From contig CAZOIK010000484.1 of the NCBI GenBank assembly GCA_964579765.1, positions 1 to 6,754 on the forward strand: a DNA stretch of 6,754 nucleotides. The letters run 5' to 3'. Below, one piece after another: positions 1 to 5,491 of this stretch. A program made the position numbers and the translations under genes. Position 1 is the first letter of the stretch. Every line of letters begins with the position of its first letter. Origin of the DNA: DATNBT01 sp964579765 (GTDB lineage Bacteria > Acidobacteriota > Vicinamibacteria > Vicinamibacterales > CAVVIG01). Below the pieces are notes generated by a model. That model ran no database searches. It had not been told where the DNA came from and was given only the letters and a program-made list of their open reading frames with translations.

Positions 1-429
1 GATGCCCGCCACCATCGACGTCAGGTCGTCCACGCGCGGGCGGAACGCCTGATCGACGACGGCGTCGAAGGCCGGCGTCGGATCGGTCAGCTCGCGGTGC
101 ATCAGCCGCGAAATCCACGCCGGCGTGCCCGTGCCGAGCGCCCGGCACATCGACACCTTGATGTACTCGCGGAGCCGCTCGTCCGGCGCGAGCCCCTCGC
201 CCGCCGCGCGCGCGGCGTCGGTCGGCGCGCGCATCGTCTCGATCGCCAGCTGCAGGACCTCGCGGTAGAGCCCGGTCTTGTCGCCGAAGTGGTAGTTGAC
301 CGCGGCGACGTTCGCCCGGGCCGCGCGGCAGATGTCGCGCACGGTCACCTTCTTGAACCCGCGATCGGCGAACAGCTGCGCCGCCGCTTTCAGGAGCCGG
401 TCACGCGTCTCGAGATCGCGCTGCTTCAC
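1..429 (-). CDS. TetR-family transcriptional repressor, CecR (YbiH)-like, 3' part missing
   Basis: Reading the minus strand from a GTG at 429-427 gives 143 residues with no stop before the left edge, so the C-terminus is cut off. Residues 6-59 form a typical TetR DNA-binding domain: a first helix (DRLLKAAAQLFADRGFKKVT), the helix-turn-helix at about 29-48, and the family hallmark NYHFGDKTGLYREVL at 45-59. The later segment, with RLMHRELTDPTPAFDAV and then PRVDDL, resembles from recall the ligand-binding domain of E. coli CecR, which controls the ybhGFSR exporter. The GTG lies 4 bases after the permease stop, no clear Shine-Dalgarno sequence precedes it, and the helices begin at once, so coupled translation is likely. 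It is the last visible gene of the exporter operon and probably represses that operon. The TetR assignment is firm; the CecR subtype is probable; the ligand is unknown. Confidence 0.93.
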   Translation of the reverse strand, partial: MKQRDLETRDRLLKAAAQLFADRGFKKVTVRDICRAARANVAAVNYHFGDKTGLYREVLQLAIETMRAPTDAARAAGEGLAPDERLREYIKVSMCRALGTGTPAWISRLMHRELTDPTPAFDAVVDQAFRPRVDDLTSMVAGI

Positions 430-433
430 GGCG

Positions 434-1546
434 TCACAGCGTCCGCTTGAAGAGCGAGGTCGCCGCGGTCATGAAGATGACGGAGAACCCCACGAGGAAC
501 AGGATGTCGTAGCCGATGGCGCCGAACCCCGTGTTCTTGAGCACCAGGCTCTTGAACGCGTGGACGGCGTAGGTGAAGGGATCCACCGCCGCAATCCACT
601 TCATCCACGTCGGGAACCCCTGCTGGGGATATATGGCGCCGCTCGGAAAGTACAGCAGGGTGTTGAGCACGCCGAAAATCGCGCGCGGCGTCAGCGGATC
701 GGTCACGCGCACCATGATGAGGAACATCATGCTGATGAGCGCGAACGCCGTGATGCAGATGACGACGAACATCCGCAGCATGCGCATCGGATCGAACGGC
801 ATCGGGATGCCGGCGATCAGGCTGCCCACCACCATGATCGACACGCCGGCCAGCACGGCTTTGATCGTGCCGGACAGGTTGAAGCCCGCGACGAGCTCGA
901 GCTTGGAGATCGGCGTCACCAGGTACCCCTCGTGGAGCCCGCGCGCCTTGTCGTCGATGAAGATGATGCCGCCGCCGATCATCACCATCATGAAGATCGA
1001 CATGACGATGATGCCCGGGAGCAGGTACTGGACGTACGGGACGTACGGGTACACCTCGACGACGTCCAGATTGGGCATCGGCGAGATCCGGTCGAGCGCG
1101 ACGCGCGGGCTGAACCCGCTCAGCATGCTGTCGGCCGCGCCGACGAGCGTCGCCGAGACGAAGTTGTCGGTGTTGTCCTCGATGAGCGCGACGTGCGGGT
1201 CGTCCTTCGTCAGCACGCGCCGCGAGAAGTCGGGCGGAATCGTCAGAACCCCGTTGATCACGCCGTTGCGCAGATCCGTGATCGCCTGCCCCTGATCGGA
1301 GTACTGCACGGTGTCGAACGTCTGCGCGCCGCCCGACACGGCCGACGCGAGCTCGCGCACGCGCACCGCCGGCACGCCGCCGTCCTGATCGACGACGCCG
1401 ACCTTCAGGTGCTTGACGTTGCCGCCGAACGCGTAGCCCAGCACGACGAGCTGCACGAGCGGAAACACCATCGAGATGACGATGAGCACGGGGCTGCGGC
1501 GGAAGCGCCGCAGCTCGCGTTCGACGATGGCCCAGGTGCGATGCAT
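434..1546 (-). CDS. ABC-2 type transporter permease (YbhS/YbhR-like)
   Basis: This 370-residue inner-membrane permease belongs to an ABC exporter. The layout is that of the ABC2_membrane_3 group: a short cytoplasmic start (MHRTWAIVERELRRFRRSP), TM1 at about 19-41, a large extracytoplasmic domain of about 42-170, then a cluster of further membrane segments from about 175 to 365. After TM2 comes the cytoplasmic loop motif RGLHEGYLVTPISKLEL, typical of ABC-2 permeases at the ATPase contact. The length matches E. coli YbhS and YbhR (about 370). The ATG at 1546-1544 is chosen because it sits 2 bases after the ATPase stop and follows GGAGGT. The same frame stays open far upstream over the ATPase, but that stretch is low-complexity and not protein-like. 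Only one permease is visible, so a homodimer is the simplest model, unless a second gene lies beyond the TetR gene. The substrate cannot be read from the sequence. Confidence 0.95.
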   Translation of the reverse strand: MHRTWAIVERELRRFRRSPVLIVISMVFPLVQLVVLGYAFGGNVKHLKVGVVDQDGGVPAVRVRELASAVSGGAQTFDTVQYSDQGQAITDLRNGVINGVLTIPPDFSRRVLTKDDPHVALIEDNTDNFVSATLVGAADSMLSGFSPRVALDRISPMPNLDVVEVYPYVPYVQYLLPGIIVMSIFMMVMIGGGIIFIDDKARGLHEGYLVTPISKLELVAGFNLSGTIKAVLAGVSIMVVGSLIAGIPMPFDPMRMLRMFVVICITAFALISMMFLIMVRVTDPLTPRAIFGVLNTLLYFPSGAIYPQQGFPTWMKWIAAVDPFTYAVHAFKSLVLKNTGFGAIGYDILFLVGFSVIFMTAATSLFKRTL

Positions 1547-1548
1547 GG

Positions 1549-2535
1549 TTACCTCCGCATCATGAAGGCCGAGTCCTGCGGATTGGCCTCCTGCAGCGCG
1601 TCGCGCAGATCCCGCCCCGTGTAGTGCACGAAGACGTCGTCGAGCGTCGTGCTGGCGACCGACAGCGACTGCACCGTGATGCCGGCCGCCGACGCCGCGT
1701 CGAGCAGCGCCATCGTCGTCGCCGGCCCGTTGGTCGTCGAGATCCGGAAGACGTGATCGTGGCCGTTGACGCTCTCGACCGCGGGCAGCGCCTTCAGGCG
1801 GTCCTCCCACGCGGGCGGCGCGGCGCTGAAGCTGACCTCGAGGACGTTGTTGCTGGGAACCGACATCTTCAGCTTGAGCGGCGAGTCGAGCGCCTTGAGC
1901 TCGCCGTGATCGACGATGGCGATGCGGTCGCAGAGCTTGTCGGCTTCGTCCATGTAGTGCGTGGTGATGAGAATCGTGAGCTGCCGCTCCGCCTTGATCC
2001 GCTGCAGCATCTCCCAGACGTTCACGCGCGAGACGGGATCGAGCCCCGTCGTCGGCTCGTCGAGGATGAAGATGCGCGGCTCGTGCACCAGCCCGCGCGC
2101 GATCTCCACGCGCCGCCGCATGCCGCCCGAGAGGTTCTTCACCTGCGCGTCGCGCCACTGCGTCAGCTCGACGAACTCGAGGAGCTGCGAGATGAGGCGA
2201 TCGCGCTTCTCGCGCGGCACGCCGTAGAGCTTCGCGAAGATGAGCAGGTTTTCCTCGACGCTGAGCTCGAGGTCCGTCGTCAGCGCCTGCGGGATGACGC
2301 CGATCGACTCGCGGACGCCGTTCGGGTTTTTGACGACGTCGAAGCCGTTGAGAATCGCCGTGCCCGAGGTCGGCAGCAGCAGCGTGCACATGATGCGGAT
2401 GAGCGTGGACTTGCCGGCCCCGTTGGGCCCGAGCAGGCCGAAGATCTCGCCCTCCGCCACGTCGAACGTGATGCCCTTGACGGCTTCGAAGTCGCCGTAT
2501 TTCTTGACGATGTTCCTGACGTCGATGGCGCCCAT
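1549..2535 (-). CDS. ABC exporter ATP-binding protein (YbhF-like, DrrA/CcmA type)
   Basis: This 328-residue nucleotide-binding subunit powers export through the permease encoded just downstream. All catalytic motifs are intact: Walker A GPNGAGKST at 36-44, Q-loop Gln83, signature LSGGM at 135-139, Walker B IFILDEP at 155-161 with catalytic Glu160, D-loop GLD at 164-166, and switch His193 in TTHYMDEAD. A C-terminal extension of roughly 220-300 resembles the accessory domain common in drug-export ATPases of the DrrA type. There is one ATPase domain only, whereas E. coli YbhF has two in tandem. The ATG at 2535-2533 follows AAGGA 3 bases upstream and starts exactly at the canonical first strand. 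The HlyD gene ends 19 bases upstream and the permease begins 2 bases downstream, so the three are cotranscribed. Family assignment is certain; substrate unknown. Confidence 0.97.
   Translation of the reverse strand: MGAIDVRNIVKKYGDFEAVKGITFDVAEGEIFGLLGPNGAGKSTLIRIMCTLLLPTSGTAILNGFDVVKNPNGVRESIGVIPQALTTDLELSVEENLLIFAKLYGVPREKRDRLISQLLEFVELTQWRDAQVKNLSGGMRRRVEIARGLVHEPRIFILDEPTTGLDPVSRVNVWEMLQRIKAERQLTILITTHYMDEADKLCDRIAIVDHGELKALDSPLKLKMSVPSNNVLEVSFSAAPPAWEDRLKALPAVESVNGHDHVFRISTTNGPATTMALLDAASAAGITVQSLSVASTTLDDVFVHYTGRDLRDALQEANPQDSAFMMRR
1551..1556 (-). promoter_or_regulatory. Ribosome binding site GGAGGT for the permease
   Basis: On the minus strand GGAGGT sits 4 bases before the permease ATG at 1546, inside the last codons of the ATPase gene. 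It fixes the permease start and argues for coupled translation of the two subunits. It also shows that the much longer open frame upstream is not used. Confidence 0.75.
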
Positions 2536-2538
2536 GAT

Positions 2539-2543
2539 TCCTT
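2539..2543 (-). promoter_or_regulatory. Ribosome binding site AAGGA for the ABC ATPase
   Basis: On the minus strand AAGGA lies 3 bases before the ATPase ATG (2535), within the 19-base gap after the HlyD stop. The spacing is short but acceptable, and supports this ATG, which begins just before the conserved first strand of the nucleotide-binding domain. Confidence 0.6.
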
Positions 2544-2554
2544 CAAGGCCTGCG

Positions 2555-3601
2555 CTACTTCAGCGGCAGCAGGACGTAGGCCGTCATCCCGACGGCGAGG
2601 CGGCGATCGTGGTTGTCGGCGCGCAAGCGGATCTCGAACGTCTTGATGTCGCGCTTGGTCCGGCTGACGTCGCGCTGCGTCGCGAAGGACGCGTCCACGC
2701 CGCGGAAGAACACCGTGCCCTCGCGCGTCTCGCCCGAAGGCAGGCGGATGGTCATCTTGTCGCCGATCCGGATGCGATCGATGTACGTCTCCTCGACGTC
2801 GGCGCGAATCCAGAGGTCGTCGGGGTTGATCAACGTCACGATCGGCTGCCCGGCCGTGACGACCTCGCCGACCCGCACCGCGCGGACGTCCACGATGCCG
2901 TTGATGGGCGCGCGCACTTCGGCATAGGCCAGCCGGACCTCCGCCTTGGTGCGCTGCGCGTTCGCCGCCTTCTGCTGCTGCTGCATCGTCTGCAGCTGGC
3001 TGCGGCGGACGGCCACCTGCTCGGCGTTGGCGTGCGCGAGCGCGAGCGCCGATCGCTGCGCCTCGACCTGCTTCTTGAGCGAGTCGAGCTTCGCCTGCGC
3101 CGCGTCGTATGTGGTGCGCGCCTGGTCGAGCGCCTGCGGCGAATCGACGCCCTTTTGCGCGAGGTTGCGCGTGCGGTCGAAGACGAGCTTCGCGTTCTCG
3201 AGATCCGCCGTGGCGGCCATCTGCTGCGCCTCGGTGGCGGCGAGATTCGACTCGGCCTGCTTGTTCTGATCGCCCGTCTGCCGCTCTTCGAAGCGCAGCG
3301 CGGCCTCGCTCTCCTGCACCTGCGACACGAGGCCCTCGGCGCTGTGCGTGTAATACGCCGTGTCGGCCTGCAGCTCGTCGGGCCGGATCGTCGCGACGAG
3401 CTCGCCCGGGGTCACCGTGTCGCCCTCGTCCACTTTCAGCTCGGCGATTTGTCCCGAAATCTGCGGGCTGACGATGACGTCGTTGGTGGTGACGATGCCG
3501 GTCAGCGTGAGCTCGCTCGGCGGCCGGCCCATGTAGTAGTAGGCCGCAGAGCCGAGGCCGGCGAGGACGACGAGCAGCAGGAGGAGTCGGAGGCGTTTCA
3601 T
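2555..3601 (-). CDS. HlyD/YbhG-like periplasmic membrane-fusion (adaptor) protein
   Basis: This 348-residue adaptor is predicted to be anchored in the inner membrane and to carry substrate from the ABC pump across the periplasm. Residues 5-24 are a hydrophobic anchor after MKRLR. Residues 41-77 (VIVSPQISGQIAELKVDEGDTV) form the first half of the lipoyl-like domain. Residues 78-225 are a long Ala/Gln/Glu-rich coiled-coil hairpin. Residues 226-258 (VRAPINGIVDVRAVRVGEVV) are the second lipoyl half, and 262-345 a beta-barrel ending in GMTAYVLLPLK. Length and order fit the YbhG/EmrA class. It is the first gene of the minus-strand operon. The ATG at 3601-3599 directly precedes the anchor. Another in-frame ATG at 3634-3632 would add 11 residues (MSNSCFIQLFE) but would place the start inside the promoter palindrome, so I prefer 3601. 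No outer-membrane channel gene is in the window. Confidence 0.94.
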   Translation of the reverse strand: MKRLRLLLLLVVLAGLGSAAYYYMGRPPSELTLTGIVTTNDVIVSPQISGQIAELKVDEGDTVTPGELVATIRPDELQADTAYYTHSAEGLVSQVQESEAALRFEERQTGDQNKQAESNLAATEAQQMAATADLENAKLVFDRTRNLAQKGVDSPQALDQARTTYDAAQAKLDSLKKQVEAQRSALALAHANAEQVAVRRSQLQTMQQQQKAANAQRTKAEVRLAYAEVRAPINGIVDVRAVRVGEVVTAGQPIVTLINPDDLWIRADVEETYIDRIRIGDKMTIRLPSGETREGTVFFRGVDASFATQRDVSRTKRDIKTFEIRLRADNHDRRLAVGMTAYVLLPLK

Positions 3602-3604
3602 CTC

Positions 3605-3627
3605 AAACAACTGTATAAAACAACTGT
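3605..3627. repeat. 10-base direct repeat (AAACAACTGT) in the divergent promoter
   Basis: AAACAACTGT occurs at 3605-3614 and again at 3618-3627, a 13-base step. A third CTGT follows at 3635-3638 inside the palindrome. The first copy overlaps the -10 and start region of the exporter promoter, and the second lies in its spacer. It could be part of an extended operator or a second regulator site. Two 10-base copies within 23 bases are unlikely by chance but not impossible in AT-rich DNA. Confidence 0.45.
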
Positions 3628-3641
3628 TTGACATCTGTCAA
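3612..3641 (-). promoter_or_regulatory. Putative sigma70-type promoter for the exporter operon
   Basis: On the minus strand a perfect -35 TTGACA (3641-3636) is followed after 18 bases by TATACA (3617-3612), which matches the -10 consensus at four of six positions, including the first four. Transcription would begin near 3605, leaving only a few untranslated bases before the ATG at 3601, so the message would be almost leaderless. No good Shine-Dalgarno sequence precedes that ATG, which fits. The -35 box lies wholly inside the inverted repeat at 3628-3641. Read by eye only. Confidence 0.5.
3628..3641. promoter_or_regulatory. Perfect inverted repeat TTGACA-TC-TGTCAA, candidate TetR operator
   Basis: The 14 bases TTGACATCTGTCAA are a perfect 6+6 inverted repeat with a 2-base centre, in the gap between two divergent operons. 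Each arm is a consensus -35 hexamer on one strand, so a dimeric repressor bound here would block RNA polymerase in both directions. TetR proteins bind such palindromes as dimers, and a TetR gene closes the left operon. The link to that protein is inference. Confidence 0.5.
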
Positions 3642-3651
3642 TGTGTATACT
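3628..3651 (+). promoter_or_regulatory. Possible promoter elements for the kinase-ClC operon
   Basis: The plus strand also has a perfect TTGACA (3628-3633), since the palindrome is symmetric. The best -10 is TATACT (3646-3651, five of six), but the spacing is only 12 bases, too short for normal sigma70 use. At a 17-base spacing the hexamer is TTAACT, a weak match. The TATACT box would place the start of transcription near 3658, only about three bases before the TTG start codon at 3661. The site is suggestive but not secure. Confidence 0.3.
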
Positions 3652-3660
3652 TAACTCGTT

Positions 3661-5481
3661 TTGTTTCGCGATCTTCCGCCGCGGGCTCGGTGGTACATCC
3701 TGGCCGTCATCGCGGCGGGCGCGCTGACCTTCGCCACGCTCGTCCCGCGCGCGACCTTCACGCCGATCCTCCCGCTGCTCTTCCTCGTCGTCCTCTCGTC
3801 GCTGACGTCGGCGTTCAAAGTGCAGTTTCCGATCGCGAGCGGCTCGAACATGTCGGTGTCGTACGTCGTGGACATCGCCGCGCTGATTCTGCGCGGCCCG
3901 CACGCGACGATGATCGTCGGCGCGGCGAGCGGATGGACGCAATCGACGTTCAACCAGCCGAAGTCGCGGCCGAACCCGCCCTATCGGACGCTGTTCAACA
4001 TGTCCACGCTGGTGCTGACGGCGCAGGCGTCCGGCCAGGTGTACCAGCGGCTCGGCGGCACGCCGTCCACGCTCGCCGTCCTCAGCACCGTCGTGCCGCT
4101 CGCCGGCATGGCGCTGACGTATTTCTTCTTCAACACCGTGCTGATTGCGGTGGCCATCGCGCTGTCTACGAACCAGAGCGCGTTCCGGATCTGGAAGACC
4201 GAGCTGGCGTCGAGCCTTCCGAGCTACGTGCTCGGGGCGGCGGCGGCGGCCATCGTGCTCGCGGTGACGGAGACCTCGGGTGTCTGGTTCGCCGTGCTGC
4301 TGCTGCTCGCGCCGCTCTATCTGACCTACAAGGTCTACCGCACCGGCGCCGACGTCGAAGCCAAGCAGGGCGCCATTCTCGAAGCCGCGAGCGACGCCAT
4401 CATCACCATGGATCCGCAGCTCGCGATCCGCGAGTTCAACCCCGCCGCCGAGAAGATGTTCGGCTACGGACGCATGGACATCCTCGGGCGCAACGTCGAG
4501 CTGCTGCTCCCGCCGTCGGGGCGCGCGGCCGGCATCGACGCGCTCACGCAGTATTTCTCGACCGGCGGCGGCCCGCTGGCGGAGCGTCAGCTCGAGCTCG
4601 CCGCCGTCCGCGCGGACGGCTCGGAGTTCCCCGTCGAGTTGACGGTGGCGCGCGTGGGCACCGGCGGCTCACGCGCGATGACAGGATTTATCCGCGACAT
4701 CACCGAGCGCCGCCAGCTCGAAGAGCAGCTCCGCCAGTCGCAGAAGCTCGAAGCCATCGGCCGGCTCGCCAGCGGCGTCGCGCACGACGTCAACAACGTG
4801 CTGATGAGCATCATGGGGTCCGCCGACCTGCTGCTGATGGACGCGAAGGAAGGCGATCCGGTCCACACGGAGACCTCCGAGATCAAGCTGTCGGTGCAGC
4901 GCGGCGCGAGCCTGACCCGCCAGCTGCTCGCGTTCAGCCGCCGCCAGGCGACGCAGCCGAAGCTCTTCGCGCTGCGGGACGCGACGGCCAACATGGAGAC
5001 GATGTTGCGGCGGCTCATCGGGCCTGAGATCGAGCTGCAAATCAAGCCGACCTCCGACGTGATGGTGACGGCCGACCCGGCACAGATCGAGCAGGTCATT
5101 TTGAATCTGTGCGTCAACGCGCGGGACGCGATGCCCCAGGGCGGACGCCTGACGGTGACGGTTGACGAGGTGGATCTGAACGAGTGGGCCGCCGGTCTCC
5201 TCGGCGAAGAAGCCAAGCCCGGGCGCTACGCGCGGCTGAGCGTCGCCGACACCGGCACCGGCATGGACGAGGCCACGCGCGCGAAGCTCTTCGAGCCGTT
5301 CTTCACGACGAAGGAGCAAGGCAAGGGCACGGGCCTCGGCTTGTCGATTGTCTACGGGATTGTGAAGCAGAGCAGCGGGCATATTACAGTGGCGAGCGAA
5401 CCCGGCCGCGGCGCGACGTTTCTCATCTATCTTCCTGTCGCGCTTGCTGTCGCGGCACAACCGGAGGTGGCGACTGCCTAA
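3661..5481 (+). CDS. Membrane-bound PAS-sensor histidine kinase
   Basis: This 606-residue sensor kinase autophosphorylates on His and should pass phosphate to a response regulator not seen here. Residues 1-230 hold about six to eight hydrophobic segments (for example 11-31, 35-52, 112-130, 137-167, 185-225), a membrane sensor I cannot name. A PAS domain spans about 237-350 (AILEAASDAIITMD to GFIRDITERRQLEEQL). The dimerisation H-box is GRLASGVAHDVNNVL with phospho-acceptor His375, of the NtrB-like HDxNN class with Val for the usual Phe. The ATPase domain has N-box Asn486 (NLCVNARDAMP), G1 DTGTGMD at 530-536, FEPFFTTKE from 544 and G2 GKGTGLGL at 554-561. No receiver domain is fused. The start is TTG at 3661: an in-frame TAA lies at 3652-3654, no ATG occurs before residue 64, and TM1 begins at about 11. 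No Shine-Dalgarno sequence is seen. Kinase assignment is certain; the signal is unknown. Confidence 0.95.
   Translation: MFRDLPPRARWYILAVIAAGALTFATLVPRATFTPILPLLFLVVLSSLTSAFKVQFPIASGSNMSVSYVVDIAALILRGPHATMIVGAASGWTQSTFNQPKSRPNPPYRTLFNMSTLVLTAQASGQVYQRLGGTPSTLAVLSTVVPLAGMALTYFFFNTVLIAVAIALSTNQSAFRIWKTELASSLPSYVLGAAAAAIVLAVTETSGVWFAVLLLLAPLYLTYKVYRTGADVEAKQGAILEAASDAIITMDPQLAIREFNPAAEKMFGYGRMDILGRNVELLLPPSGRAAGIDALTQYFSTGGGPLAERQLELAAVRADGSEFPVELTVARVGTGGSRAMTGFIRDITERRQLEEQLRQSQKLEAIGRLASGVAHDVNNVLMSIMGSADLLLMDAKEGDPVHTETSEIKLSVQRGASLTRQLLAFSRRQATQPKLFALRDATANMETMLRRLIGPEIELQIKPTSDVMVTADPAQIEQVILNLCVNARDAMPQGGRLTVTVDEVDLNEWAAGLLGEEAKPGRYARLSVADTGTGMDEATRAKLFEPFFTTKEQGKGTGLGLSIVYGIVKQSSGHITVASEPGRGATFLIYLPVALAVAAQPEVATA
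5463..5469 (+). promoter_or_regulatory. Strong Shine-Dalgarno-like GGAGGTG at the end of the kinase gene
   Basis: GGAGGTG lies within the last kinase codons. It ideally suits a CTG at 5474 (6 bases after GGAGG), which is in frame with the ClC gene, but is 24 bases from the conventional GTG at 5492. It may set the true ClC start, or be a chance result of the codons for Pro-Glu-Val-Ala. Confidence 0.35.
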
Positions 5482-5491
5482 GAATCGATCA

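Larger units (their letters stand above)
3602..3660. promoter_or_regulatory. Divergent intergenic control region
   Basis: This is the only non-coding gap of note, 59 bases between the head-to-head exporter operon and the kinase-ClC pair. It is sharply AT-rich against the GC-rich genes on both sides, as expected for promoters. It holds a perfect inverted repeat, a 10-base direct repeat and promoter-like hexamers on both strands, listed separately. Any regulator binding here could act on both operons, and the TetR protein of the left operon is the obvious candidate. Confidence 0.75.

Noticed and set aside
296..1624. Long plus-strand open frame opposite the permease (442 codons)
   Set aside because: Its translation is His/Asp/Arg-rich low complexity, typical of the antisense of GC-rich genes. 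The minus-strand permease is clearly real.
1547..2389. Upstream extension of the permease frame, giving a 651-residue open frame
   Set aside because: The extension lies in another frame over the ABC ATPase, is rich in Arg, Ala and His with no fold-like pattern, and a good ribosome site marks the ATG at 1546.
2240..3631. Plus-strand open frame opposite the ATPase and HlyD genes (463 codons)
   Set aside because: Leu/Arg/Val-rich antisense shadow with no recognisable domain, covering two certain genes.
3628..3651. TTGACA plus TATACT as a standard plus-strand promoter
   Set aside because: The spacing is 12 bases, well below the 16-18 needed. Kept only as a low-confidence set of elements.
3690..5027. 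Second plus-strand frame within the kinase gene (445 codons)
   Set aside because: Arg/Ala/His-rich out-of-frame reading. The frame starting at 3661 carries all kinase motifs.
5470..5491. Terminator between the kinase and ClC genes
   Set aside because: The stretch has no stable GC hairpin followed by a T run, and is too short. Read-through is more likely.
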